Positions 25,139-33,663 of a stretch of DNA of 64,000 nucleotides are shown piece after piece. This stretch comes from Sphingomonas palustris (GTDB lineage Bacteria > Pseudomonadota > Alphaproteobacteria > Sphingomonadales > Sphingomonadaceae), in assembly GCA_026225215.1 (NCBI GenBank), contig JAMFSI010000100.1, positions 1 through 64,000 on the forward strand, read 5' to 3'. The notes under the pieces are model-generated. The model made no database searches and had not been told where the DNA came from. It worked only from the letters and a program-made list of their open reading frames with translations. The first letter of the stretch is position 1, and each line of letters starts with the position of its first letter. A program made the position numbers and the translations under genes.

Positions 25139-25917
25139 CCGATCACCCCGACTTTCCCAGAGGCTCGATCTGGCTGGTCGGCGCCGGCCCGGGCGATCCC
25201 GAACTGCTGACGCGCAAGGCTGAACGGCTGATCCGCGCTGCCGATGTTGTGTTCCACGATGCCCTGGTTGGCCCCGAGGTGCTAAAATTGGCGGCCAGGA
25301 GCGCCCGCCTTGTCCATGTCGGCAAGCGTTCCGGGCGACACTCGCGAGACCAGGCCAGCATCGATCAGTTGATCGTGTCGGCAGCGCTGTCGGGCGAGCG
25401 GGTGGTCCGTCTCAAGGGCGGCGATCCCAGTATTTTCGGCCGCGCCGATGAAGAGCTGGGTGCAGCCCGCGCCGCCGGCGTCCCGGTGCGGATTTGCCCC
25501 GGTATCACCGCGGCGAGCGCGGCGGCTGCCAGCCTGGGTGCTTCCCTGACCCTGCGGGGAACGGCGCGTCGGCTGAGCTTCATTACCGCGCATGCGCGCA
25601 CCGGCGAAGAGCTTGAACTCGACTGGCAAGCGCTTGCCGACCCGGCGGCGACGCTGGCCGTCTACATGGGTAAAGCCTCGGCAGACGAAGTTTCGTTGCG
25701 CCTTCTCGCTGCGGGAATGCCGGGCGAAACGCCCGTCGCTCTGGTCGAAAACGCCAGCTTGCCCAGCGAACGTTGCTTTCACACCAGGCTGGATTTGCTG
25801 CCCCTGGCTGCCCGCACGGCGCTAGGCGATGGACCAGCGCTGCTGATGATTGGGCAAGCCATGGCCAAAATAACAGCTACCGCCTCGATTGGGTTAGAGC
25901 CGGCTATCCGGCCTTAA
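25135..25917 (+). CDS. cobA: Uroporphyrinogen-III C-methyltransferase (SUMT)
   Basis: A 260-residue methyltransferase that makes precorrin-2 from uroporphyrinogen III, the first step toward the sirohaem needed by NirB. Family motifs are WLVGAGPGDPELLTRKAERL (SAM-binding glycine loop), VRLKGGDPSIFGRADEE and CPGITAASAAAASLGASLT. It is the single-domain CobA type; the CysG dehydrogenase/ferrochelatase half is absent and must be elsewhere. The start is a GTG that overlaps the nirD stop. Placement at the end of nirBD fits cofactor supply. Confidence 0.92.
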   Translation: MTDHPDFPRGSIWLVGAGPGDPELLTRKAERLIRAADVVFHDALVGPEVLKLAARSARLVHVGKRSGRHSRDQASIDQLIVSAALSGERVVRLKGGDPSIFGRADEELGAARAAGVPVRICPGITAASAAAASLGASLTLRGTARRLSFITAHARTGEELELDWQALADPAATLAVYMGKASADEVSLRLLAAGMPGETPVALVENASLPSERCFHTRLDLLPLAARTALGDGPALLMIGQAMAKITATASIGLEPAIRP

Positions 25918-26040
25918 CTAAGCGGCGTGTTGCATCCGCTTAGCCCGCTTCGACCTGGAAGCCGCCGGCCCGATCTTAAAGTCACTCAGAGCGTCTTCGA
26001 TATCCCTACAAAGAAGCCGCGCCGCGGCCCGAACGAGGGC
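25918..26040 (-). other. Short unrecognised coding-like remnant
   Basis: In one minus-strand frame this stretch reads ALVRAAARLLCRDIEDALSD, then FKIGPAASRSKRAKRMQHAA and a TAG stop next to the cobA end. The composition is protein-like with a basic tail, but there is no start and I do not recognise it. It may be the tail of a lost gene at the junction next to repeat copy C. Confidence 0.25.
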
Positions 26041-26110
26041 GCACCGACACCGGTGCCGGTGCCGTCGCGGATTTGCTGAGACTGGCTCTCGAAGCCGGTT
26101 TGTCCTGAGT

Positions 26111-26145
26111 GTCTGATCCGAAACTTCGTTTCGGATAGTCGGTAC
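26111..26145 (+). repeat. Interspersed element, copy C (solo left end)
   Basis: GTCTGATCCGAAACTTCGTT followed by TCGGATAGTCGGTAC is identical to the first 35 bp of the family. It then diverges, so only the left end with its perfect palindrome is present. It marks the boundary between the nitrate locus and the next minus-strand operon. Confidence 0.8.
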
Positions 26146-26190
26146 GAGACTGATCGCACGGGGAGACCTAGGCTTCCCCCTGGCAATCCC

Positions 26191-26787
26191 TCAGCGATTA
26201 CAAGCTTCTATCGCCTCCGACACGCGCGCATAAGCCGCACCCAAGGGATCGGCTTCGCCCAGCAGTGCGAAGGTGGCGTTGATCGTGAAAAAACAATGAC
26301 CGTGCACGCTGGCCAGCAGCGATCGGGCAAGTGCCGGTGCGCGATCGCGCCGGTCCGGACGCAGCACTGCGGCGATCTCGACAATGACGATATCGAAGAT
26401 CGCCTCGACCTTGCGGGCGTAGCTATCCGGCGCCTCGACACCTTCGGGCAAGCGAAAGTCATATATTGCCGTCCAGGCATGCCGGTTAAGGATGGCATAT
26501 TCGAAATAGGCCGAAATCGCGGTCTTCAGCCGGTCTTCCGGTGGGGCAGCCAATAGCCTTGTCTGGAGATAGCTACGCCAGCCATCGAGTGTCACGCCAT
26601 TGATCGCCAGCATCAATTGGTCGAGAGAACCGAAGACATTGTAGAGCGTGCCCACCGAATAGCCGATGCGCTTGGCCAGCTCGCGCGCGGAAAAACGGGC
26701 ATATCCGACTTCGGCGAGCTGGCCATGGCCCTCGGTAAGGATCATCGCCGCCAGCTCGTCTCTACTGTGATCGGACCGACGCCCCAA
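26191..26787 (-). CDS. TetR/AcrR family transcriptional regulator
   Basis: A 198-residue regulator. The helix-turn-helix lies at about residues 8-55 (GYARFSARELAKRIGYSVGT, then LYNVFGSLDQLML), and a ligand-binding C-terminal domain follows, of the TetR_C type that contains SLLASVHGHCFF. It starts with TTG at 26787, 3 bp after the stop of the sterol desaturase-like gene and on the same strand, so the two form an operon and this protein likely regulates it. An ATG at 26745 would cut into the first helix, so TTG is preferred. Confidence 0.82.
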   Translation of the reverse strand: MGRRSDHSRDELAAMILTEGHGQLAEVGYARFSARELAKRIGYSVGTLYNVFGSLDQLMLAINGVTLDGWRSYLQTRLLAAPPEDRLKTAISAYFEYAILNRHAWTAIYDFRLPEGVEAPDSYARKVEAIFDIVIVEIAAVLRPDRRDRAPALARSLLASVHGHCFFTINATFALLGEADPLGAAYARVSEAIEACNR

Positions 26788-26790
26788 GCT

Positions 26791-27930
26791 TCAAACCTTG
26801 CGGACGAAGGGATAGGCCAGCTGCGCCAGATAACCATGCGGCACTTGCTCGGGGACGCCATAGCCGCGTGGCCAGACCTTTTTCGGCAGATAATAGGTGC
26901 CGAAAATGCGGTCGAGCAGCGGGAAATGGATGGCAAAGTTCTTGTCCACGCCCGCTTCCTCGATGGCGTGGTGCCAATGGTGGAAGCGCGGCACCACCAG
27001 CCATTGCCCGAGCCAGTCGAAATCGCCGCGCAAATTGGCATGAATCAGCGAGGAATAGACATAGACCATACCGACATAGGCCTGCATCACCGAGGGCGCG
27101 AAGCCGAAGGTCAGTAGCGGCAACGAGGTCAGCCCGCGCAGCAGCACGATCTCGATGAAATGCATGCGCGCGCCGGCCAGCCAGTCCATCGATCGGGCCG
27201 AATGATGCACCGCGTGGAATCCCCAGAGGAAGGGGATGCGATGAAACAGCCGGTGGAACCAATATTGCGCCAGATCGGTCAACACCATCGCCAGCACAAA
27301 CTGCACCACCCATGGCAGGGCGCCGATCCAGCCGCGCACATGGGTCAACCCGCCGGCATGCGCGTTGACGAAGCCCGAGGGCGCCAGCGCCAGAAAGGTG
27401 GTGAGCTGCACCAGCATCGAGCTGAGCAGATAATAGAACAGATCTTCGCGCCATTCGCTGCGGAACAGGCGCTGCTCGGCGCGATGCGGGAAGACCCGTT
27501 CGATCGGCGCGAACATCAGCCCGGTGGCGATCATATTCACCGCGAAGAAATCGACGCCGAAGAACATGCCCCAGCTATGCACCTCATGCGGCTGAACACC
27601 GGCGCCGCCCAGGATCGAGGCGGAGAGCGCCACCGCAAGCGCCGCCATGCCGATCGCCTTGCGTGGCCGCAGCATCAGGCTGAGCAGCGCGAGGGCATAG
27701 GCGGCAAGCAGCGTCGCATGAGTCAGCAGGCGAAACCCGCCCCAGCCGCGCAGCACTTCCAGCTGCGGCATGGCGAACCACGCCGGCCAGCGCAAAGCCA
27801 CCACGAAGGCGAAGCCCACCAGGCTTAGCAGCAGCGCGAAAAAGCCGGAAAACCAGCCCGTGCCAAAGCCGCGCGCTTCGATCGGTGCCTCAAGATCGCG
27901 CAGTAGATTGTCGATCATTCTCCCCGCCAT
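26791..27930 (-). CDS. Sterol desaturase/fatty acid hydroxylase family membrane protein
   Basis: A 379-residue integral membrane di-iron enzyme. Several N-terminal hydrophobic helices precede the fatty-acid-hydroxylase domain with its histidine clusters: HRLFHR, HAVHHS and HHWHHA. These ligate the di-iron centre used to hydroxylate or desaturate a lipid or sterol. The family sequence YWFHRLFHRIPFLWGFHAVH is well preserved and the length is normal for the longer subgroup with extra N-terminal helices. The start is ATG 27930 with AGGAGA upstream. It is followed immediately by the TetR gene. The substrate is unknown; a hydrophobic membrane lipid or terpenoid is likely. Confidence 0.87.
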   Translation of the reverse strand: MAGRMIDNLLRDLEAPIEARGFGTGWFSGFFALLLSLVGFAFVVALRWPAWFAMPQLEVLRGWGGFRLLTHATLLAAYALALLSLMLRPRKAIGMAALAVALSASILGGAGVQPHEVHSWGMFFGVDFFAVNMIATGLMFAPIERVFPHRAEQRLFRSEWREDLFYYLLSSMLVQLTTFLALAPSGFVNAHAGGLTHVRGWIGALPWVVQFVLAMVLTDLAQYWFHRLFHRIPFLWGFHAVHHSARSMDWLAGARMHFIEIVLLRGLTSLPLLTFGFAPSVMQAYVGMVYVYSSLIHANLRGDFDWLGQWLVVPRFHHWHHAIEEAGVDKNFAIHFPLLDRIFGTYYLPKKVWPRGYGVPEQVPHGYLAQLAYPFVRKV

Positions 27931-28106
27931 GGCCCGTCTCTCCTGGCTGCTCCTGCCGATCGCGCCCTGTTGATCGTGGGGCGCTCACTCACCTCCGCGT
28001 TAGCTGGCGGATAACCAATATAAGATCAATTGAACATCGTCCAATAATTTAATTGAGCGTTGTATAATTATATGCTAACCAGGCAGCGTCGAGAGGAAAT
28101 ATTGGT
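27931..28106. other. AT-rich promoter region
   Basis: AT-rich stretches at about 28015-28080 (GATCAATTGAACATCG, AATAATTTAATTGAGCG, TTGTATAATTATATG) lie upstream of the minus-strand sterol desaturase gene and probably carry its promoter and the TetR binding site. The repeated ATTGA(A/G)C and CAAT half-sites could be operator parts. No perfect palindrome was found. Confidence 0.4.
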
Positions 28107-28290
28107 ATGTTCAGCTTCATGGGCATCGGTCTCGCCGGCTTCTGGTTCCAGTCGGTGCCGCTGCTGCTGACCGCGCTGTTCCTGATGGGGCTGCACTCGA
28201 CCATCTTTGGCCCAGTGGAATACTCGATCCTGCCCCAGCATCTGGGCGAGGACGAGGTAATGGGCGGCACCGGAATTATCGAGGCACCGG
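28107..28290 (+). pseudogene. MFS transporter fragment (LplT/Aas-like)
   Basis: A plus-strand ORF reads GFWFQSVPLLLTALFLMGLH, then STIFGPVEYSILPQHLGEDE and VMGGTGIIEA, then leaves the family and stops near 28313. This pattern is typical of one helix-loop-helix segment of MFS proteins of the lysophospholipid transporter or Aas acyltransferase fusion type. Both ends of the protein are missing, so it is a remnant of about 55 codons. The rest of the gap up to the TetR gene at 28435 holds nothing recognisable. Confidence 0.6.
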
Positions 28291-28434
28291 CAAGATCGAT
28301 TACGTTGCCCTGAGCAATGGTGAGCCTGGTCGCTCTGCCCGCTGTCGAGGAAGCAGATGAAACGGATGAAGCGGCGGAAACGTCGTAGCGGATAAGTTTG
28401 CATGCATGTCCGCCATTTCAGCCTTTCCGCCCCT

Positions 28435-29010
28435 TCAATCCCGATCCACCGACGCTTGTAGCGCATCGGCAATCATCTGCGCTGTTCTCGCTTGCGTTTG
28501 TTCGGCATCGCCCATCACCAGATGCCGCCCGAAGATCGCATAGCCGGTTGTCAGCATCAGGATAAAACGCGCGCGCGCGTCGGCATCGGGCCCGCCGAGC
28601 CAGTCTGCCATCGGCGCCACGATCGCCTCACGCGAGACCTTCAGGATGACTTTCATGGCTTCGTCATCGCCCAGCGACAGCGCAATCATCGCCGGCGCCA
28701 GCACGGTCATCCCCGGTTCGCTTATCGACGCGACCAGCGACTGTCCGAATCGGGCGCGGTCCGCCTGGAAAATTGCCGGATCGATCAGTGCCTTTGCCAA
28801 AGCCACTTCGAACAGGTTGGATTTGGATGAAAAATACTTGACCACCAAGGAACCGGCTACGCCCGCATGCGCGGCGATCTCGCGCAGTCCGGTCCGGGCG
28901 TATCCTTTTTGCGAGAACACCCGTTGGGCGGAATCAATGATCCTTGCCTTACTGTCTTCTGACCTACGCGGCACAGATTTCGAACGGGCGGGCAGGCCCT
29001 TGGCTACCAT
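28435..29010 (-). CDS. TetR/AcrR family transcriptional regulator
   Basis: A 191-residue regulator. The HTH is at about residues 20-65 (RIIDSAQRVFSQKGYARTGL, then REIAAHAGVAGSLVVKYFSS), followed by a helical effector domain (MALSLGD, MLTTGYAIFGRHLVM). ATG 29010 is chosen because the longer in-frame extension to 29190 crosses the promoter and operator. It is divergent from the SDR at 29118. A perfect palindrome GTGAACC-GT-GGTTCAC sits at 29042-29057 in the 107-bp spacer and is the probable operator for both genes. The inducer is unknown. Confidence 0.86.
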   Translation of the reverse strand: MVAKGLPARSKSVPRRSEDSKARIIDSAQRVFSQKGYARTGLREIAAHAGVAGSLVVKYFSSKSNLFEVALAKALIDPAIFQADRARFGQSLVASISEPGMTVLAPAMIALSLGDDEAMKVILKVSREAIVAPMADWLGGPDADARARFILMLTTGYAIFGRHLVMGDAEQTQARTAQMIADALQASVDRD

Positions 29011-29041
29011 TGCGTTGACATAGCTAAAAAGTCTCGATGTA

Positions 29042-29057
29042 GTGAACCGTGGTTCAC
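29042..29057. promoter_or_regulatory. Perfect palindrome, probable TetR operator
   Basis: GTGAACC and GGTTCAC flank two bases, giving a 16-bp perfect palindrome. It lies 32 bp from the TetR start on one side and 61 bp from the SDR start on the other, the normal location for a self-regulating TetR operator. Confidence 0.7.
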
Positions 29058-29117
29058 CATAGCATCGTTTGCAGTTTTGGCGCGCACCATGCGAGATTGG
29101 CACAGGAGACAGTCTGG

Positions 29118-29885
29118 ATGTCGCGAGATCTGCTAGGCAAAACCGCGCTGGTAACTGGCGCCAGCCGCGGATTGGGCGTGCATATGGCATTGCGGCTGGC
29201 TGAGGCCGGGGCGCTGGTTGCTGTCAATTATGCTGTTGATGAAGGTGCGGCTCTTGAAACCGTCCGCCGCATCGAAGCAGCAGGCGGCCAGAGCTTTGTC
29301 ATCCAAGCCAAACTCGGCGGTGAAGCCGCCGCCAGAAAGCTGGCTGATGAACTCGATGCAGAACTGGTCGCACGGACCGGCAGCAATCGCCTGGACATTC
29401 TGGTGAACAACATCGGCGGCGGCGATTACGGGTCGATCAAACATGCCGATGAAGCCATGTACGACCAGATGTTCGCGAACAATGTCAGGGGGCCGTTCTT
29501 CCTGACCCGCGCGCTTTACGACCGGATCGCGGATTTCGGTCGGGTGATCAATATTTCGTCGGCCGGAGCGCGACTTACCGACCCTAACATCATCGTCTAC
29601 ACCATGGCCAAGACCGCGGTGGAAGCCTTCACTCGCGTGCTGGCGCAGGATCTGGGGCCGCGTGGGATAACCGTCAATTCCGTGGCGCCGGGATTCACCG
29701 CAGGTCCGACGAATGATTACATCGTGCGGGACCCGGTCCAGGCGCAGCCGGTGATCGACGCCACGGCGCTGCGGCGATTTGGACAGCCGGAGGACATTGC
29801 CGACATCGTCTACTTCCTGGCCTCACCGCAAGGTCGTTGGGTCACGGCGCAGCATATCGATGCCAGCGGTGGCTTCAAACTTTGA
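29118..29885 (+). CDS. SDR family oxidoreductase
   Basis: A classical SDR of 255 residues, FabG-like. The cofactor motif is ALVTGASRGLGVHM, with NNIGGGDYGS in place of the usual NNAG, the Ser of NISSAGA and the pair YTMAK, followed by GPRGITVNSVAPGFT. ATG 29118 follows AGGAGA; the ORF extends upstream but through the operator. It forms an operon with the quinone oxidoreductase 14 bp downstream and is probably repressed by the divergent TetR. The substrate is unknown. Confidence 0.87.
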   Translation: MSRDLLGKTALVTGASRGLGVHMALRLAEAGALVAVNYAVDEGAALETVRRIEAAGGQSFVIQAKLGGEAAARKLADELDAELVARTGSNRLDILVNNIGGGDYGSIKHADEAMYDQMFANNVRGPFFLTRALYDRIADFGRVINISSAGARLTDPNIIVYTMAKTAVEAFTRVLAQDLGPRGITVNSVAPGFTAGPTNDYIVRDPVQAQPVIDATALRRFGQPEDIADIVYFLASPQGRWVTAQHIDASGGFKL

Positions 29886-29899
29886 GCAAGGAGGCAGCA

Positions 29900-30898
29900 G
29901 TGGCACAGATTGTTCGCTTTCATGCATTCGGCGGTCCGGACGTGCTGCAGCTGGACGAAATTACGCTAGGCGAGCCGGGCCCCGGCGAAGTGCGCATCCG
30001 CGTTGCCGCTTTCGGTCTGAACCGGGTCGAGGCGCTGTATCGTGGCGGAGGTTTTGGGCCCGTCAGCTTTCCGGCAAAGATCGGTTATGAAGCCGCCGGA
30101 ATCATCGAGGCCCTCGGGCCCGGCGTGGTAGGATGGCAGGTGGGAGACCGGGTGGCGACGCTCTATGGCCTCGCGATGGAGCAATACGGCACGTATGGGG
30201 AGCAGATCCTCTATCTAGCCGACATGCTGGTCCCGGTGGCGGCACAACAAAGCCTGGTAGATGCAGCGGCGAGCTGGATGATGTTCGGCACCGCCTTTGC
30301 CCTTGTCGATATTGCCGTTGTCGGGACGGGTGATGCGGTGGTGATCACGGCGGCCTCGTCGTCAGTGGGCATCGCCGCCATCCAGATCGCCAATGATCGC
30401 GGGGCGATGCCCATCGCCATCACTCGTGGACGCGGCAAGGCCGCCGCGCTGCTGGCGCAGGGCGCAGCGCATGTCATCGTCAGCGACGAAGAAGACGTGG
30501 CCGCGCGGATCATGGACATCACCGGCGGCGCTGGCGCGCGTATCGTCTTCGATGCGGTGGGCGGGGAACCGCTGGCTGCCCTGATCTCGGCGATGGCTCC
30601 ACAGGGCGTGGCGATCGTTTATGGGATGTTGGCGGGCTATACGGTCGATCTGATGCTGCCCGCGCTGATGACGGGCAATATTACCCTGCGCGGTTTTTCG
30701 GCCGACCTGCTGATCAAGCAGCCGGAGTCGCGCCGCCGGCTGGTCGAATATGTCCAGTCGGGGATCGAGCGCGGCGCGCTGCGACCGGTGATCGATCGTC
30801 AATTTACCATCGCCGATATCGCCGAGGCGCACCGCTATCTCGAAAGCAACCAGCAGCTCGGCAAGATCGTGGTGACAACGGCACCAGTGAGCGCCTGA
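29900..30898 (+). CDS. Zinc-independent quinone oxidoreductase-like (MDR) protein
   Basis: A 332-residue medium-chain dehydrogenase/reductase of the NADPH:quinone reductase type. It has IVRFHAFGGPDVLQL at the start, GEVRIRVAAFGLNRVEALYR, GYEAAGIIEALGPGVVGWQV and the NADPH loop AASSSVGIAAIQIA. The cysteines of the structural zinc lobe are absent, as expected for quinone or enoyl reductase members. The start is GTG 29900 with AAGGAGG 5 bp before it, and the gene is 14 bp behind the SDR, so they are co-transcribed. Likely role: reduction of a conjugated ketone or quinone in the same pathway. Confidence 0.85.
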   Translation: MAQIVRFHAFGGPDVLQLDEITLGEPGPGEVRIRVAAFGLNRVEALYRGGGFGPVSFPAKIGYEAAGIIEALGPGVVGWQVGDRVATLYGLAMEQYGTYGEQILYLADMLVPVAAQQSLVDAAASWMMFGTAFALVDIAVVGTGDAVVITAASSSVGIAAIQIANDRGAMPIAITRGRGKAAALLAQGAAHVIVSDEEDVAARIMDITGGAGARIVFDAVGGEPLAALISAMAPQGVAIVYGMLAGYTVDLMLPALMTGNITLRGFSADLLIKQPESRRRLVEYVQSGIERGALRPVIDRQFTIADIAEAHRYLESNQQLGKIVVTTAPVSA

Positions 30899-30985
30899 CC
30901 TGGTGCCTTAGAGAAGCAAATACCGGCAATATTGCTGGGCCGAAGTTCAAGACAAAAAATACAAAGCGGGCTTGGGAGAGGTGAT

Positions 30986-33274
30986 GTGAAATACACAGTC
31001 TGGCTGTTGGCCCTGCTGCTTGCGCTCGTCGGACTTGTTTTGATCATAGGTGGCGTCGAACTGGTCACGTTGGGCGGCAGTGCCTATTACCTGCTGACGG
31101 GCCTTGCGGTGATGGTTTGCGCCGTGGGTCTGGTCCGCCACCAAGCTTACGCTGCCAAAATCTACGGCGCCATGCTGGCCGCGACGATAATCTGGAGCGT
31201 CTGGGAAGCCGGGCTCGATAATTGGGCGCTGATGCCCCGCCTGGCGGGTCCGGCTCTGGTCGGCTTGCTGTTCCTGGTGCCGGCTATCCACCGGGCGACG
31301 GGCGCTCGCCGCTGGTGGGTCGGCGGACCGGTGCTAGCGGCGCTGCTGCTACTCCTGGGCACGACGGTCCTCGCCCAGAGCCAGGAAAGCGGGCTGCCGC
31401 CGGCTGCGACAGTGACCCCGCCAGCGGGCGCCCCGACCGATTGGCGCAATTGGGGCAATGATCTGGGCGGTACGCGCTACGCCGCGATCCAGCAGATCAA
31501 CCTTGCCACTGTGAGCAAGCTCAAACTCGCCTGGCGTTATGATTCCGATGTCCCGCCCGGCAAGCTCGTCAGCCTTGAAGCAGCGCCGCTGGCAGTCGAT
31601 GGACGCCTCTATATGTGCATCGAATCCGGCACAATTGCCGCGCTCGATCAGGATACCGGCAAACGCATCTGGGAATATCGCGGTCTACCAAAAGGTTCTG
31701 CCCTGGCCGGATGGAAATGCCGTGGGATCGCCTATTATGCCGCGAAACAGCCGAAATCCGAGTGCCAGCGCAGCCTCTATCTGTCGACCGCCATCGGGCA
31801 GTTGATCGCGATCGACGCCGATACCGGCAGAGCCTGCAGCAAATTCGGCGACAACGGCATTGCCGATCTGAAAGCAGGGATGGGCCCGTTGCATATCGAC
31901 GATGCGCTGCCGACATCGCCGCCGACTGTCGTCAATGGCGTGGTCGTCGTCGGCCAGAGCATCTCCGATTTCGGTTCGTTCGATTCACCTTCGGGGGTTA
32001 TCCGCGGCTATGACGCGGAAACCGGCGCGCTGCGCTGGGCCTGGGATGCCGGGCGACCGCAGCAGACGATGCTCAAGCCCGGCCAGACCTATACAAGCGA
32101 CACCCCCAATGCCTGGGGCGTGTTCAGCGGCGATGAGAAGCTGGGGCTGGTCTATGTCGGCACCGGCAACAGTCCGCCCGATTATTTTTCCGGATTTCGC
32201 TCCAAGATCGCCGACCAGTTCACCGACAATATCGTCGCCATCGATGTCGCCACCGGGCAACTTCGCTGGTCGTTCAGGACGGTCAATCATGATCTATGGG
32301 ACTATGACATTGCCGCCCAGCCGGTGACCGTCTATCTCCCCACCGGACAGCCGGCACTGATCGTGCCGACCAAGCGCGGCGAGATATTCGTTCTCGACCG
32401 GCGCACCGGTGTGCCCATCGATCCGGTAATCCAGAAGCGCGTGCCGCAAGGCGGGGTGAAGGGCGAATGGAACGCGCCGAGCCAACCCTACACGACCGGC
32501 TTTCCGTCGGTGGCGGGGCAGGACTTGCGCGAGACGGATATGTGGGGCCTAACCCCGCTCGACCAGATGGCCTGCCGCATCCAATATCGCCGGGCAAATT
32601 ATCAGGGCCAATTCACCCCGATCACCACCAGGCCGACCATTACCTATCCAGCCGTCGGCGGCGGCATTAACTGGGGCAGCGTCTCGATCGATACGCAACG
32701 CGGCCTGATGGTGGTCAACAGCCTTCATTTTGCCAACATCAACCGGCTGGTTCCGCGCAAGAAGGGCGAGCCGGCCAAGAGCGGTTTCGAAGGCGGCGTG
32801 ATCATGTTTCCGCAAGCGGGAACGCCCTACACGATGGCATCCTTTCCCTTCCTTTCGCCGATCTACGCACCTTGCCAGAAACCACCCTATGGGACGATCC
32901 ACGTCTTCGATCTGAAAACCCGAAAGCTGATATGGAGCAAGCCGCTGGGCACCGCCGAAGGCTCGGGGCCGCTCGGCTGGGCCAGCCATATCCCGCTGCG
33001 CATGGGAGCTCCCAATTTCGGCGGCGCGCTCACCACTGCGGGTGGATTGACCTTCATCGCGGCGAGCCAGGATAGTCGCATCCACGCTTACGATACGGCC
33101 AACGGTCGCGAAATGTGGAGCGCCAAGCTGCCCGCCGTAGGCGCGGCCATGCCGATCAGCTACGTTTCGTCACGCAGCGGGCGGCAATATGTGGTCATCG
33201 CTGCGGGCGGGCATTTCGCGATCCCGGGGCCAAGTGCCAGCGCCATCATGGCCTATGCCTTGCCAGATCGATGA
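30986..33274 (+). CDS. Membrane-bound PQQ-dependent dehydrogenase (glucose/quinate dehydrogenase family)
   Basis: A 762-residue quinoprotein. Residues 1-130 hold four to five hydrophobic helices that anchor it and pass electrons to ubiquinone. The rest is the eight-bladed PQQ propeller facing the periplasm, beginning at DWRNWGNDLGGTRYAAIQQI. NHDLWDYDIAAQP carries the catalytic-base Asp position of mGDH and PTKRGEIFVLDRRTG the conserved Lys. There is no cytochrome c domain. The start is GTG 30986, preceded by GGGAGAGG. It is a paralogue of the gene at 36881-39226. It may be co-transcribed with the SDR/quinone reductase pair, or with the small gene 27 bp downstream. The substrate is not predictable. 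Confidence 0.88.
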   Translation: MKYTVWLLALLLALVGLVLIIGGVELVTLGGSAYYLLTGLAVMVCAVGLVRHQAYAAKIYGAMLAATIIWSVWEAGLDNWALMPRLAGPALVGLLFLVPAIHRATGARRWWVGGPVLAALLLLLGTTVLAQSQESGLPPAATVTPPAGAPTDWRNWGNDLGGTRYAAIQQINLATVSKLKLAWRYDSDVPPGKLVSLEAAPLAVDGRLYMCIESGTIAALDQDTGKRIWEYRGLPKGSALAGWKCRGIAYYAAKQPKSECQRSLYLSTAIGQLIAIDADTGRACSKFGDNGIADLKAGMGPLHIDDALPTSPPTVVNGVVVVGQSISDFGSFDSPSGVIRGYDAETGALRWAWDAGRPQQTMLKPGQTYTSDTPNAWGVFSGDEKLGLVYVGTGNSPPDYFSGFRSKIADQFTDNIVAIDVATGQLRWSFRTVNHDLWDYDIAAQPVTVYLPTGQPALIVPTKRGEIFVLDRRTGVPIDPVIQKRVPQGGVKGEWNAPSQPYTTGFPSVAGQDLRETDMWGLTPLDQMACRIQYRRANYQGQFTPITTRPTITYPAVGGGINWGSVSIDTQRGLMVVNSLHFANINRLVPRKKGEPAKSGFEGGVIMFPQAGTPYTMASFPFLSPIYAPCQKPPYGTIHVFDLKTRKLIWSKPLGTAEGSGPLGWASHIPLRMGAPNFGGALTTAGGLTFIAASQDSRIHAYDTANGREMWSAKLPAVGAAMPISYVSSRSGRQYVVIAAGGHFAIPGPSASAIMAYALPDR

Positions 33275-33301
33275 CCCGTATTCGGTGGGAGATGCTGCAA
33301 G

Positions 33302-33652
33302 ATGCGAAAATTCACCTGGCTGGTCATGACCAATTGTACGCCCGGCGACGACGCCGAATTCAACCGCTGGTACGATGACGAGCATATTCCCGACTTGCTG
33401 CGCATTCCTGGCGTGGTCGGGGTCAGACGCGCACATCTGAATGCCAGCCAGTTGACGATGGCGGATGGGCCGCCCCGGTTATGCGCGCCCGATGAGATCG
33501 GGGCAAAATACGCCTATCTCGCCGTCTATGACATCGCAGCCGACGATCCCGTACCCGTGCTGGCGCAAGTCCGTGATCGCGCAGGGACCGATCGGATGCC
33601 GTTGTCGCCGACCTTCCTCGAAGCTTATACGGTTCTCTATGAGAATTTTTGA
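33302..33652 (+). CDS. Small EthD/ABM-like dimeric alpha-beta barrel protein
   Basis: A 116-residue protein. FNRWYDDEHIPDLLRIPGVV is the hallmark of the EthD-like dimeric alpha+beta barrel family, and YAYLAVYDIAADDPVPVL forms the next strand. Such proteins act as small decarboxylases, dehydratases or accessory proteins in degradation of aromatics and polyketide-like compounds. It lies 27 bp after the PQQ dehydrogenase in the same direction and is convergent with the SDR at 33664. Function unknown. Confidence 0.75.
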   Translation: MRKFTWLVMTNCTPGDDAEFNRWYDDEHIPDLLRIPGVVGVRRAHLNASQLTMADGPPRLCAPDEIGAKYAYLAVYDIAADDPVPVLAQVRDRAGTDRMPLSPTFLEAYTVLYENF

Positions 33653-33663
33653 ACCCGACTATT

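Noticed and set aside
26050..26075. GGTGCCGGTGCC-like simple repeat near repeat copy C
   Set aside because: It is only two or three short GC-rich units with no symmetry or recurrence elsewhere, so it is probably chance.
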